In this document: piece by piece, positions 45,951 through 55,640 of the stretch
Layout: each line of letters opens with the position of its first letter
Numbering within the stretch: the stretch's first letter is position 1
DNA from: Thiotrichaceae bacterium
Lineage (GTDB): Bacteria; Pseudomonadota; Gammaproteobacteria; Thiotrichales; Thiotrichaceae
Direction: 5' to 3'
Length of the DNA stretch: 58,274 nt
Assembly: GCA_026989145.1 (NCBI GenBank)
Contig: JALSJU010000074.1
Span: forward strand, 1 to 58,274
Translations under genes and position numbers: made by a program
The notes under the pieces: generated by a model
What the model was told of the DNA's origin: nothing
Database searches by the model: none
Seen by the model: the letters and a program-made list of their open reading frames with translations, nothing else

Positions 45951-48900
45951 ATGAAATATTTACCTTCAAAAAGCCTAAGCCAAGCAACAAATATCGCTTT
46001 AAGCTTGGTTTTCACCAGTATATTATTAACAGCCTGTGGCGGTGGAGGGTCTGCTTCTGTCGATGCAAATGACAATGCGGCGGGTGGCGGTGGAAATGGT
46101 GGAAATATGGCTACAGCCCCAGTTTCAACTACAAGGACGACAACTCCAACAAGTACAAGTAAAACAAATGAAGCTCCCATTGCCAATGCAGGAACCTTTC
46201 TTAATATAACCGTCAATGCGTCTGCCCATATTAGCGGCTCTGGGCTTGATAATGATGGCAAAATTGTCGCTTATCAGTGGTCTGAAAATGGTCAAGTACT
46301 GGCTAATAGTAAAGCTTTTTCTTATGTTCCTGCTACTGTGGGTGAACATCAATTAATCCTTACCGTAACGGATGATAAAAAGGCAACCGGTATGGACACC
46401 CTTACCGTTATAGCTAAAGCAGCCCCTGTGACAACGGTACCTTGTATTAGCTTGGAAACTTTAAAAGGAAAAATTAAAAACAAGCAAGATATTTCAGCCG
46501 TTAATACCGGTTGTATCACCAATATGAGCAACTTGTTTTACAGTGAAACTGATTTTAATGATGATATTAGTGCTTGGGATGTTTCAAACGTTAGCGATAT
46601 GAGCCATATGTTTGATGAAGCTACCAACTTTAATCAAGATATAAGTGCTTGGGATGTGTCAAATGTAACGGACATGAGTTTTATGTTTGACTCAACAGAC
46701 CATTTCAATCAAGACATTAGTGGTTGGAATGTTTCGAATGTAGCCACCATGCATGAAATGTTTGAAGATGCGATAGCCTTTAATCAAGATATCAGTGCTT
46801 GGAATGTCGGCAATGTGACGAATATGAGCTATATGTTCTACGGAGCTACAGCCTTTACTGATCGTGACTTACGTAGCTGGGATGTGGTCAATGTTACCAA
46901 GCATATAGATTTTATGCTCGATGCAGGCATAAATAATACCGAGCCAAACTGGGAAACTTATGATTTAACGGCTCCTGTAATTAGTATGAATGGAGCTGAT
47001 ATAACCATTGAGCAAGGCGCAACCTATGTCGATGCAGGTGCAACTGCGATTGATAACATTGATGGTGTAATTACGCCTGTAGTAACGGGCACCGTCGATA
47101 CACAGACTATTGGTACATACACCATCACCTATACAGCAACGGATGCGGCAGGTAATACCAGTACGGCGACAAGGCAAATTACTGTGATAGCGGTAATTCC
47201 GCAGAATCAAGCACCTACGGTTCTTAATGTACATACCAATTTAACAGAAAATAGCGCGTCACATGAAATCACGCTTTTAGGCAGCGATGCTGAAGGCGAT
47301 ACACTAAGCTACAGTATTGTCGTTCAGCCCACTCATGGAGTAGTAACCATTAATGGCAACAAAGCACTGTATACCCCTGAGACAAATTACTACGGGGTAG
47401 ATAGCTTTACTTACAAAGCTAATGACGGTAATGCTGATAATGGCGATTCAAATATTGCCACGGTGAGTATAACGATTAGCGGGGTGAATAAAAAACCGAC
47501 CGCAAATACTGGTGTAAATAAGACCGTTCAAGTCAATACTCCTGTTACTCTCACGGGAACAGCAATAGACGAAGATGGCACAATTGAAAGTTACCATTGG
47601 ACAGAAGATGGAATAGAGTTAGCGACTACAGCACAGTTTGTTTATACACCAACTACCGAGGGTAAGCATACGCTAACCTTTATGGTACTTGATGATAAAA
47701 ACGGAATGGCAACTGATACAGTAGAGGTAATTGCTACAGCTGTACCTAATGTAGCGCCTACAGCAAACGCAGGTGCGGATGCAAGTATTCAAGTTAATAA
47801 AGCGATTACACTCACAGGCGTAGGTACAGACTCTGATGGTAAAATCGTAAGTTACCAATGGAGCGAAGGATCTGCAAAACTAGCGACCACCGCTCAGTTT
47901 TCTTACACTCCAACAACCGTAGGTAAGCATATACTCACCTTAACGGTGGAGGATGATAAAGGTGAGACGGCAACCGATACGGTAGCGATAACCGCAACGG
48001 CTATACCTAATGTAGCGCCTACAGCAAACGCAGGTGCGGATGCAAGTATTCAAGTTAATAAAGCGATCACACTCACAGGCGTAGGTACAGACTCTGATGG
48101 TAAAATCGTAAGTTACCAATGGAGCGAAGGATCTGAAAAACTAGCGACCACCGCTCAGTTTTCTTACACTCCAACAACCGTAGGTAAGCATATCCTCACC
48201 TTAACGGTGGAGGATGATAAAGGTGCGATTGGAACCGATACGGTAGCGATAACCGCAACGGCTATACCTAATGTAGCGCCTACAGCAAACGCAGGTGCGG
48301 ATGCAAGTATTCAAGTTAATAAAGCGATCACACTCACAGGCGTAGGTACAGACTCTGATGGTAAAATCGTAAGTTACCAATGGAGCGAAGGATCTGCAAA
48401 ACTAGCGACCACCGCTCAGTTTTCTTACACTCCAACAACGGTAGGCAAGCATATCCTCACCTTAACGGTGGAGGATGATAAAGGTGCGATTGGAACCGAT
48501 ACGGCAGCGATAACCGCAACGGCTATACCTAATGTAGCGCCTGTTGCTAAAAATACAGGTGAGAATCGAGTTGTCGAATTAAAAACGATTAAGTTACTTG
48601 GCAGTGGTAGTGATGCCGATGGTAATAGTTTAAGTTTTAGATGGTCGCCCAGCACCTATTTAAGTGATCCCAATATCGCTCAGCCAACCCTAACTGCGCC
48701 CGCGTTAACTGCTGATAAGGAAATAAAGTATACCTTAACCGTTACTGATAACGGTATTCCTCCGTTGAGTGGTAAAGCTAGTGTTACAGTTTCTTTTCAA
48801 AATATTCCCTCTCAACCTCAAAACTTACAAGCAATATCAGGTGATAAACAATTGAAACTAACCTGGGATACAGTTTCAGATGCCACTTTCTATGATGCTT

Positions 48901-50234
48901 GTTATTCAACTAACGTAATAGTAACCCCAAGAATTTGTAACGCTCCAGGTGAGAAAAAGGTTCTTAATATAAAGAACGCGGGATTTATAACGGGTTTAAC
49001 TGCCGATACAAATTATCACATCGTACTTATTCCTGGAAATACCCATGGATACGGTCTGCCTAGTGTTGAAGTTGTTCAAATAACAAAACCCGATACTAAA
49101 AAACTAAAAGCTCCCCCTGCAGGAAAAATTTATTTTGGTGCAAACCCAGGGTTTAAAGATGAAGAAGAAGTGGTGACCCAAACAATTAAACATTTTGATG
49201 AAATTGCAGGCAAGCCTGCTATGTGGTCTTACTTTTCAAATAAATGGAAAGAAAGTATTGTGTACCCTAAAAATAAAATTCAGACCATTGTTGATAATGG
49301 TAAGGTTCCTTTTATACGCTTGATGCCGATGGGATCAATTAAGTATGATCTTGATGTTTATAATATCTGTCCAAAAATAAACTTTAATTCTTTTGTAGAG
49401 GCAAAAAAATCCTATAAAGAAACGTGCCAAACTCTCGACTTGAAATCAATTGATAGAACAGGTGTTGTTAAATACAGTCTAAAGAATATTGCCACTAATA
49501 AAGATATCGAAAATGAACTTCGCAAATGGGCGCAAGATGCTAATGCGCATTATGAAAAAACTAAAACTCCGTTATTGATAGATTTTGCTTGGGAAATGAA
49601 TGGCTATTGGTTTCCTTGGGGAGGCGAACATCAAAAACCTACTGATTATATAGCAGCGTACCAGCGTGTTATTCAGATTTTTAGAGATGAAGGTGTTAAT
49701 CATGTAACGTGGTTTTTTCATGCAGATGTTTCTAAGACCCCGTATGAGAGCGAGAAACTAGATAACCCCTTTAGATCATCTGTTTTTGACCCAGCTAAGT
49801 ATTACCCTGGGGATGATTATATTGATTGGTTAGGCTTTAGTCTTTATGGTTTAAATGATTACACGCAGGCACAAGATCAATGGATAGAATTTAAAGATGT
49901 TGCTGAAGCTACTTCGGTATTCTCCACTGGGAAAAATAAATTTGAACATCTTGCAAGTATCTCAAATAAACCTATAGCGTTGCTGGAATTTGGAGTAACC
50001 GATAAGCATGGAAGTAATGGAGCGACTAAAAAAGCAACGTGGTATAAAAATGCTTTTAAGAGCATAAAAACATTAAAAGATGCATCGGGTAAGAAAAGAA
50101 TTAAGGCAATTAGTTATTGGAACGAAAAGTGGGATGTAGCTGATATGACTATTGACTCATCTCCAGAAGCGCAAAAGCAGTTTCAATCATTAATTAAAGC
50201 CCCTACTTTTATTAATCAGCCCATTTGGGAGTAG
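45951..50234 (+). CDS. Multi-domain surface lipoprotein: BspA-type repeats, PKD domains and GH26-like glycosidase
   Basis: 1427 residues. Lipobox L26-T-A-C29, then a Gly/Thr-rich spacer. Order: PKD domain (~74-155); BspA/DUF285 repeats (~165-330; DISAWDVSNVTDMSFMF-type units); Ig-like DUF5011 domain (~340-420; TYTITYTATDAAGNTS); cadherin-like domain (~425-515); further PKD domains (~515-945), of which three (599-859) are nearly identical; a fibronectin-III-like domain (~950-1045); and a GH26-like barrel (~1055-1420). Likely catalytic residues are E1215 in FAWEMNGYWFPWGG and E1346 in ALLEFGV. GH26 enzymes cut beta-mannans and related glycans; the true substrate is unknown. Confidence 0.85.
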   Translation: MKYLPSKSLSQATNIALSLVFTSILLTACGGGGSASVDANDNAAGGGGNGGNMATAPVSTTRTTTPTSTSKTNEAPIANAGTFLNITVNASAHISGSGLDNDGKIVAYQWSENGQVLANSKAFSYVPATVGEHQLILTVTDDKKATGMDTLTVIAKAAPVTTVPCISLETLKGKIKNKQDISAVNTGCITNMSNLFYSETDFNDDISAWDVSNVSDMSHMFDEATNFNQDISAWDVSNVTDMSFMFDSTDHFNQDISGWNVSNVATMHEMFEDAIAFNQDISAWNVGNVTNMSYMFYGATAFTDRDLRSWDVVNVTKHIDFMLDAGINNTEPNWETYDLTAPVISMNGADITIEQGATYVDAGATAIDNIDGVITPVVTGTVDTQTIGTYTITYTATDAAGNTSTATRQITVIAVIPQNQAPTVLNVHTNLTENSASHEITLLGSDAEGDTLSYSIVVQPTHGVVTINGNKALYTPETNYYGVDSFTYKANDGNADNGDSNIATVSITISGVNKKPTANTGVNKTVQVNTPVTLTGTAIDEDGTIESYHWTEDGIELATTAQFVYTPTTEGKHTLTFMVLDDKNGMATDTVEVIATAVPNVAPTANAGADASIQVNKAITLTGVGTDSDGKIVSYQWSEGSAKLATTAQFSYTPTTVGKHILTLTVEDDKGETATDTVAITATAIPNVAPTANAGADASIQVNKAITLTGVGTDSDGKIVSYQWSEGSEKLATTAQFSYTPTTVGKHILTLTVEDDKGAIGTDTVAITATAIPNVAPTANAGADASIQVNKAITLTGVGTDSDGKIVSYQWSEGSAKLATTAQFSYTPTTVGKHILTLTVEDDKGAIGTDTAAITATAIPNVAPVAKNTGENRVVELKTIKLLGSGSDADGNSLSFRWSPSTYLSDPNIAQPTLTAPALTADKEIKYTLTVTDNGIPPLSGKASVTVSFQNIPSQPQNLQAISGDKQLKLTWDTVSDATFYDACYSTNVIVTPRICNAPGEKKVLNIKNAGFITGLTADTNYHIVLIPGNTHGYGLPSVEVVQITKPDTKKLKAPPAGKIYFGANPGFKDEEEVVTQTIKHFDEIAGKPAMWSYFSNKWKESIVYPKNKIQTIVDNGKVPFIRLMPMGSIKYDLDVYNICPKINFNSFVEAKKSYKETCQTLDLKSIDRTGVVKYSLKNIATNKDIENELRKWAQDANAHYEKTKTPLLIDFAWEMNGYWFPWGGEHQKPTDYIAAYQRVIQIFRDEGVNHVTWFFHADVSKTPYESEKLDNPFRSSVFDPAKYYPGDDYIDWLGFSLYGLNDYTQAQDQWIEFKDVAEATSVFSTGKNKFEHLASISNKPIALLEFGVTDKHGSNGATKKATWYKNAFKSIKTLKDASGKKRIKAISYWNEKWDVADMTIDSSPEAQKQFQSLIKAPTFINQPIWE
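47745..48527 (+). repeat. Three tandem 261-bp repeats encoding PKD domains
   Basis: Unit starts at 47745, 48006 and 48267, with exactly 261 bases (87 codons) each. The units differ at only a few positions (for example GAGACGGCA against GCGATTGGA near the end of unit 1, and single codon changes). A fourth boundary at 48528 begins with the same dozen or so bases and then diverges. The near-identity points to recent in-frame duplication or gene conversion. Confidence 0.97.
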
Positions 50235-50305
50235 TATTTGGTACTATCGTTTGTATGCTATGAGAACTACTAAATGAGGGATTTAAGAGTTTCGTTTAAG
50301 GTTTA

Positions 50306-50334
50306 ATGACAAAAACAGTTACATCGCGGATAAT
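50306..50334 (+). promoter_or_regulatory. Sigma-70 promoter of miaB
   Basis: ATGACA (50306-50311), 17 bases, GATAAT (50329-50334): five of six matches in each box. The predicted start near 50341 gives a 28-base leader. Confidence 0.65.
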
Positions 50335-50368
50335 GATCTTATTATTGTAACCCCTAAGATAACTCGTT

Positions 50369-51694
50369 ATGTCTGGAAAGATTTTTATACAAACCCACGG
50401 TTGCCAAATGAATGAATATGATTCAGCGAAAATGCTGGATGTACTCAAAGATTCTGATGGTCTCGAATTAACCGATAATGCCGATGAAGCCGATGTGTTA
50501 TTGCTTAATACTTGCTCAATTCGTGAGAAAGCGCAGGAGAAAGTGTTTCATCAATTAGGCCGTTGGCGAAAAATTAAAGAGAAAAACCCGCATGTAATAA
50601 TTGGTGTGGGTGGCTGTGTGGCAAGTCAAGAAGGTGAGGCTCTACAAAAGCGTGCGCCCGTAGTTGATGTGATCTTTGGCCCGCAAACTTTACATCGATT
50701 GCCTGAGCTGGTAGCAGAAGCTAAACAAACCAAGAAATTTGTAATGGATACCTCTTTTCCTGAGATTGAAAAGTTTGACCGTCTCCCTGAGCCTGTTGCA
50801 GAAGGTGTTAGCGCATTCGTCTCTATCATGGAAGGTTGCAGTAAATATTGTACCTTTTGTGTAGTGCCATATACCCGTGGCACCGAAATATCTCGCCCCT
50901 TTGATGATGTGATTGCTGAGGTGGCTAAGTTAGCCGAGCAGGGTGTTCGTGAGATTAACTTGCTGGGGCAGAATGTGAATGCATTTCGTGGTGAAATGCA
51001 TAATGGGGATATTGCAGATTTAGCCATGCTGATTCATTACGTAGCTGCGGTTGAAGGTATTGACCGCATACGTTACACGACCTCGCACCCTGTTGAGTTT
51101 AGTGACAGCTTAATTCAGGCGTACGCCGAAGTGCCAGAGCTAGTAAACCATTTGCACCTTCCTGTGCAAAGTGGCTCTGACCGCATTTTAGCTGCCATGA
51201 AGCGTGGTCATATGGCGGTTGAGTACAAACAAAAAATTCGTAAACTTCGTGAAATTCGCCCTGACATTAGTTTGTCATCCGATTTTATTATCGGCTTCCC
51301 GGGTGAGACCGATAAAGACTATGAAGACACCATGAACTTAATTGAAGAGATCGGTTTTGATAAAAGCTTTAGCTTTATTTACAGCGCGCGCCCAGGTACA
51401 CCCGCGGCATCTTTTGAAGATGATGTGCCGATGGCAGTAAAGAAAACTCGTTTATTTCGTTTGCAGCAACGGATTACTGAAATGGAACAAGCAATTAGTC
51501 AAAAGATGGTGGGTACAGAAGTTACTGTGCTGGTTGAACGCGCCTCAAAGAAAAACCCGAAACAAATGGCAGGTCGCACTGAAAACAATCGTATTGTAAA
51601 CTTTGATGGTGATGCATCGTTGATAGGAAATTTTGCCAAAGTTGAAATTAGCGAAGCACAACCCAATTCTTTACGTGGTAAACTAGTTAAATAG
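50369..51694 (+). CDS. miaB: tRNA-2-methylthio-N6-dimethylallyladenosine synthase
   Basis: 441 residues. Radical-SAM methylthiotransferase acting on i6A37 of tRNAs reading UNN codons. The N-terminal cluster domain has three cysteines ([32 protein letters not shown]). The radical-SAM motif is [15 protein letters not shown], followed by [22 protein letters not shown] and [12 protein letters not shown]-terminal TRAM domain closes it. The ribosome binding site is weak. Confidence 0.98.
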   Translation: MSGKIFIQTHGCQMNEYDSAKMLDVLKDSDGLELTDNADEADVLLLNTCSIREKAQEKVFHQLGRWRKIKEKNPHVIIGVGGCVASQEGEALQKRAPVVDVIFGPQTLHRLPELVAEAKQTKKFVMDTSFPEIEKFDRLPEPVAEGVSAFVSIMEGCSKYCTFCVVPYTRGTEISRPFDDVIAEVAKLAEQGVREINLLGQNVNAFRGEMHNGDIADLAMLIHYVAAVEGIDRIRYTTSHPVEFSDSLIQAYAEVPELVNHLHLPVQSGSDRILAAMKRGHMAVEYKQKIRKLREIRPDISLSSDFIIGFPGETDKDYEDTMNLIEEIGFDKSFSFIYSARPGTPAASFEDDVPMAVKKTRLFRLQQRITEMEQAISQKMVGTEVTVLVERASKKNPKQMAGRTENNRIVNFDGDASLIGNFAKVEISEAQPNSLRGKLVK

Positions 51695-51713
51695 CAATGT
51701 TAAGGAAGAAACT

Positions 51714-52586
51714 ATGAAGTGGCGTGATAGAAAGCAAAGCAGAAATGTAGAAGATAGAAGATCAAGTAGTGGCGGATTAGGTGGTGGTCGCGGTCTTCCC
51801 TCCATCGGAACCTTGATGTTTTTATGGCCTTTAGTGAAACCTTTATTACGTTCAAAACTAGGCTTGGCGGTTGTTGGTGTAGGCGCTGCAGCATATTTCT
51901 TTATGCCTTCGTTGATGGGTGGTGGTAGCCCTAAACCTGTGAGTGAGGCCGCAGATGATGAGCAGGCCGCTTTCATTAAAACCGTTATGGCAGATACAGA
52001 AGCTGTGTGGGGTAATGTGTTTGCACAAGCAGGTGAGCGCTATCCAGCGCCGAAGCTGGTTTTATATCGAGGTGGAACGCGCAGCGGTTGTGGCCCAGCA
52101 AGTTCAGGGATGGGGCCGTTTTACTGTCCATCAGATCAAAAAGTATATGTGGATTTAAGCTTCTTTAATGATTTGAAAAGAAAACACGGCGCTGGTGGTG
52201 ACTTTGCACAAGCCTATGTTTTAGCCCATGAAGTTGGGCATCATATTCAAAATATGGAAGGCACACTCGATAAAGTACAACGTGCTAAACAACAAGTTCG
52301 TGGCAATGACGATAATAAACTGCAAGTGATGGTGGAGTTACAGGCAGATTGTTATGCAGGTGTGTGGACTAATCACGCGCAAAAGAAGTTTAAAATATTA
52401 GAAGCAGGCGACTTAGAGGAAGCCTTAACCGCTGCAGCCTCAATTGGTGATGATCGTTTGCAAAAGCAAGCACAAGGTTTTGCAATACCGCATACGTTTA
52501 CTCATGGTAGCTCTAAACAGCGTGTTGAATGGTTCTCACGCGGGGTTAAAAGTGGCATGTTGAAGGATTGTAATACGTTTAATTGA
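51714..52586 (+). CDS. Neutral zinc metallopeptidase family protein (YpfJ-like)
   Basis: 290 residues behind an AAGGAA site. N-terminus MKWRDRKQSRNVEDRRSS is the family signature; a single membrane helix follows (~42-64, GLAVVGVGAAAYFF). The catalytic zinc motif is HEVGHHIQ (H172, E173, H176), with SGCGPASSGMGPFYCPSDQKVYVD before it and VELQADCYAGVW after it. It is likely a membrane-anchored peptidase; its substrate is unknown. It follows miaB by 19 bases and may be cotranscribed. Confidence 0.93.
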   Translation: MKWRDRKQSRNVEDRRSSSGGLGGGRGLPSIGTLMFLWPLVKPLLRSKLGLAVVGVGAAAYFFMPSLMGGGSPKPVSEAADDEQAAFIKTVMADTEAVWGNVFAQAGERYPAPKLVLYRGGTRSGCGPASSGMGPFYCPSDQKVYVDLSFFNDLKRKHGAGGDFAQAYVLAHEVGHHIQNMEGTLDKVQRAKQQVRGNDDNKLQVMVELQADCYAGVWTNHAQKKFKILEAGDLEEALTAAASIGDDRLQKQAQGFAIPHTFTHGSSKQRVEWFSRGVKSGMLKDCNTFN

Positions 52587-52610
52587 GTTTCATTAACTTC
52601 TTGTAACAAT

Positions 52611-52642
52611 AAAAATGCCTATTCAGTTGAATAGGCATTTTT
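52611..52642. terminator. Strong intrinsic terminator after the metallopeptidase gene
   Basis: A perfect 14-bp stem, AAAAATGCCTATTC against GAATAGGCATTTTT with the loop AGTT, 24 bases after the stop. A/T arms make it usable from both sides. Confidence 0.92.
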
Positions 52643-52800
52643 ATTGGAAAGTATAGTGATTGCCTTGACTGTTCTCAAATACGAACTAAGCTAAGAATAT
52701 AAAGAGGGCGTAGTACGAGAAATGGTAATTAACTGTGTGTTTCGTATATCAAATATGCAAAGCCTCTTCATATAAAAACAACGACATAAAGGCACTTAAA

Positions 52801-53238
52801 ATGACTAATATCTTAGAGCTAAATACTCAGAATTCTAAAATTAAAGAGCTATCAAGCGTGCTCCAATATTTAATTTCAAACAAAGAGATGTGTAATACGC
52901 AGGTAACCTGTGATCTGTTTTTGGATTACGCAGAACAGGTAACGAATCATTTGTATTTAGAAGAAAAAGACGTTTACCGGCATTTGTTAAATCACAATGA
53001 TAGTCAAGTAAGAAATACCAGTAACGACTTCTTTTCGGGTTCAATTGAAATCAAACGAGTGTTTAATGAATACTTAGGACGGTGGTGTAAACATAAAAAG
53101 CTACGTGTAATTAAACATCAAGAATTCATGCAAGACTCTAAAGAAATTTTTGAGTTGGTGTTGAATCGGGTTAATGCCGAGACAACGATACTTTACCCCT
53201 TAATTGAGAGTGCTTTAGACAAAAAAATTGCAGCGTAG
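52801..53238 (+). CDS. Hemerythrin-like domain protein
   Basis: 145 residues from the ATG at 52801 (AAAGG-type site upstream); the open frame starts earlier but without a ribosome site. It is all-helical, with candidate iron ligands H50 and E54 in TNHLYLEEKDVYRHL, H61, H106 in IKHQEFM, and E127 in NAETTILYPLIE. Such proteins bind O2, NO or iron, or act in signalling (Rsd/AlgQ-like regulators have a similar four-helix pattern and are an alternative). A TTGACT (52665-52670) lies upstream but has no well-spaced -10. Confidence 0.6.
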   Translation: MTNILELNTQNSKIKELSSVLQYLISNKEMCNTQVTCDLFLDYAEQVTNHLYLEEKDVYRHLLNHNDSQVRNTSNDFFSGSIEIKRVFNEYLGRWCKHKKLRVIKHQEFMQDSKEIFELVLNRVNAETTILYPLIESALDKKIAA

Positions 53239-53301
53239 TAAACTTGGTTTTTTGAAGCTAAATATACACTTAGAGAAGTGAAATGGGTACAAGTATTCGT
53301 G

Positions 53302-53315
53302 TTTCTAAGTGTGGA
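53302..53315 (+). repeat. Dispersed short repeat, copy A
   Basis: TTTCTAAGTGTGGA just upstream of the LysE-type gene; the similarity to copy C extends on both sides (CGTGTTTCTAAG... and TGG(A/T)TTTG). Confidence 0.6.
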
Positions 53316-53349
53316 TATGGTTTGAATTTCTTTTTAGTAGGAGAAGTTG

Positions 53350-53982
53350 ATGGATCAATACATAGTTTACTTGCTTATCGTTGCAGTTACCGTCGCTAGC
53401 CCAGGCCCTGGGGTAATCCTTACCTTGTCTAACGCGATTCGATTTGGTGTTAAATCAGCGTTGTTTGGCGTGTTAGGTATCGCTTTGGGTATTTTTATTA
53501 TCGCTATTATTTCAGCAAGTAGTTTGGGCGTGTTGTTGGCTTCCTCGGCAGTGGCTTTTAGCGTTTTAAAGTATATTGGTGCGGCCTATTTGATTTATTT
53601 AGGCGTCAAACTTTGGCGTTCACCGCCTATTAGTTTTCAAAAAGAAGAAGTTGATGAGGGCGAAAATCAGCTAATAAAACAGCAATACGGCTTTTGCTTT
53701 AAAGAAGGTTTTTTGATTACGTTATTAAATCCAAAACCAATATTTTTCTTTATGTCCTTATTTCCACAATTTATAAATCATCAGCAAAGTTATTATTTTC
53801 AATTTACGGTTTTAACGCTCACTTTCTGTAGCATGATTCTTATTGTACACAGTATTTATGCTTTTGCAGCAAATTCAATTAAAGGCTGGCTAGCATCACC
53901 GAAAGGCTCTAAAACAGTTAATCGAGCTGGTGGAGGAGTTTTTGTTTTATTTGGAGTGGGTTTGGCTACAACGCAAAAATAA
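53350..53982 (+). CDS. LysE/RhtB-family amino acid exporter
   Basis: 210 residues from the ATG at 53350, six bases after AGGAG; an in-frame TTG one codon earlier is not needed. The N-terminal VASPGPGVILTLSNAIRFG is the LysE/RhtB signature, followed by GAAYLIYLGVKLWRSPP and FLITLLNPKPIFFFMSLFPQF. About six membrane helices. It exports amino acids or related solutes; the substrate cannot be read from the sequence. Flanked by inverted copies of a 14-base repeat. Confidence 0.93.
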   Translation: MDQYIVYLLIVAVTVASPGPGVILTLSNAIRFGVKSALFGVLGIALGIFIIAIISASSLGVLLASSAVAFSVLKYIGAAYLIYLGVKLWRSPPISFQKEEVDEGENQLIKQQYGFCFKEGFLITLLNPKPIFFFMSLFPQFINHQQSYYFQFTVLTLTFCSMILIVHSIYAFAANSIKGWLASPKGSKTVNRAGGGVFVLFGVGLATTQK

Positions 53983-54020
53983 ATGTTATAGGTTTGATTT
54001 GTGATTTTACTATTACCAGC

Positions 54021-54034
54021 TCCACACTTAGAAA
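54021..54034 (-). repeat. Dispersed short repeat, copy B (inverted)
   Basis: TCCACACTTAGAAA, the exact reverse complement of copy A, 38 bases after the LysE-type gene. Confidence 0.6.
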
Positions 54035-54208
54035 AATGAAATAGAATGCAAATATTTGGTTCACAACATTATTAGTTTGCACACTATATTCAAAATATCT
54101 TAGGTTAGCCATAGGTTTTAGTGAGCGCTACTGCACTCAATTATGCTTTAGTGTAAACGGGGATTTTTTGGATGCACTGTGGATTTAAAGATTTTTGTTA
54201 TATCCGTG

Positions 54209-54222
54209 TTTCTAAGTATGGA
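54209..54222 (+). repeat. Dispersed short repeat, copy C
   Basis: TTTCTAAGTATGGA, one base different from copy A. It contains the stop codon of the DUF423 gene on the minus strand. Confidence 0.6.
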
Positions 54223-54589
54223 TTTGGGTTTTAATAGAAAACGCTAATAAAAGCCCCCATCCGATTAGAAAGCAAAGCCCACCGAGTGGTGTTATCATGC
54301 CAAAAAACTTTGTACCTGTTAACGCATAAGCATAGAGGCTTCCTGAAAAAAGAATAATTCCTAAGGTAAAAAATATTCCCGATAAAGTTAGCTGGCTAGA
54401 TTGGGCTTGGCTTAAGGCTAACCCGATAATAAGTAATGCACCTGCATGATAAAATTGGTATTCAACCCCTGTTTGAAAGCGTGCTAAAGCATGTTCTGTT
54501 AACTTACCTTCTAGCCCATGTGCGCCAAAAGCGCCAATCATTACACCAAGTAATCCAAAGGTTGCACCGATACTAAGAAAGTAATTCAT
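54212..54589 (-). CDS. DUF423 small membrane protein (YgdD-like)
   Basis: 125 residues with four membrane helices. The DUF423 pattern is clear: [16 protein letters not shown] near the N-terminus, [16 protein letters not shown], and [32 protein letters not shown] towards the C-terminus. The function is unknown in all bacteria. The last codons lie in repeat copy C, so the C-terminus IKTQIHT may have been altered by it. Divergent from the cbpA-type gene (88 bases). Confidence 0.92.
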   Translation of the reverse strand: MNYFLSIGATFGLLGVMIGAFGAHGLEGKLTEHALARFQTGVEYQFYHAGALLIIGLALSQAQSSQLTLSGIFFTLGIILFSGSLYAYALTGTKFFGMITPLGGLCFLIGWGLLLAFSIKTQIHT

Positions 54590-54677
54590 ATTTAACGCTC
54601 CAATATTATGTTATCTGCTTGATTTTTATGCGAACGATACCATCTTAGCATGTCTTAATAACAATTTTTTAAACGCT

Positions 54678-55583
54678 ATGGACTATAAAGATTATTATAA
54701 AATATTAGGTGTTGAGCGGGATGTAAGTCAGTCAGAGCTTAAAAAGGCTTACCGCAAGATGGCTCGTAAATATCATCCTGATGTCAGCAAAGAGGCGGAT
54801 GCCGAAGAGCGCTTTAAAGAAGTGAATGAGGCGTATGAGGTGCTGGGGGATGAGGGTAAACGTTCTCAGTACGATACTCTGGGTAGTAACTACCAAAATG
54901 GCCAAAATTTTAATCCGCCACCTGGTTGGGAGGGGGGCTTTGATTTTAATCAGTTTTCGCAAGGTGCGCATGGACAGCAAGCAGGTGGCGCTGGTTTTAG
55001 TGATTTCTTTGAGTCTATGTTTGGTGGTGCTGCAGGTAGTGCGGGTTTTCAGCAGGGAGGTTTTGGTCAACAACGTCGCAAACCATCTGCTGAAACGATG
55101 ATTCTATGGGTTGATTTAGAAGATGTATTTTCTGGTGGTAAGAAGAAAGTTCGTTTACCAAGTGGCTCAACCATAGAAGTTAAAATACCGAAAGGTTTTG
55201 AGGATGGTAAAAAAATCCGTCTTACTGGTAAGGGCTCAAATGGAGCTGATATACATTTAAAAATACAACTTAAAAAACATTCTCTTTATAAGGTTGATGG
55301 TAAAAATTTAACTATAGAGTTGCCTATAGCGCCGTGGGAGGCAGCCCTAGGTGCGAGTCTAAATGTGGATACCTTGGCGGGTAAGATTAAATTGAAGATA
55401 CCCGAAGGCTCTGAATCAGGAAAGAAAATGCGTCTAAAAGGTCGGGGGTTGCCAAGTGCTTCGACGTCACTAACAGGTGATCAATTTGTAGTCTTGCAAA
55501 TAAAAACACCACCTGCCACTACAAATGAAGAAAAAGCCTTTTATCACGAAATGCAGAAGAAGTTTGACTGGAGCCCTCGTTAA
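54678..55583 (+). CDS. cbpA: CbpA-type DnaJ co-chaperone
   Basis: 301 residues. J-domain 1-68 with the H33-P34-D35 tripeptide (YHPDVSKE). It is followed by a Gly/Phe/Gln-rich linker (~75-135) and two DnaJ C-terminal substrate-binding domains (~140-295), with no zinc-finger cysteines, which separates CbpA from DnaJ. It stimulates DnaK ATPase and binds curved DNA in E. coli. The usual partner cbpM is not next to it. The ribosome site is weak. Confidence 0.9.
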   Translation: MDYKDYYKILGVERDVSQSELKKAYRKMARKYHPDVSKEADAEERFKEVNEAYEVLGDEGKRSQYDTLGSNYQNGQNFNPPPGWEGGFDFNQFSQGAHGQQAGGAGFSDFFESMFGGAAGSAGFQQGGFGQQRRKPSAETMILWVDLEDVFSGGKKKVRLPSGSTIEVKIPKGFEDGKKIRLTGKGSNGADIHLKIQLKKHSLYKVDGKNLTIELPIAPWEAALGASLNVDTLAGKIKLKIPEGSESGKKMRLKGRGLPSASTSLTGDQFVVLQIKTPPATTNEEKAFYHEMQKKFDWSPR

Positions 55584-55640
55584 GCTTATAAGAGAATAGA
55601 ATTCTCCGATCGTGCAAGCTAAAGATGTCAAGGTCAAAAA

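Noticed and set aside
47745-48527. CRISPR-like regular repeats
   Set aside because: The repeats are contiguous, 261 bases long, in frame with a PKD-domain protein and have no spacers or cas genes.
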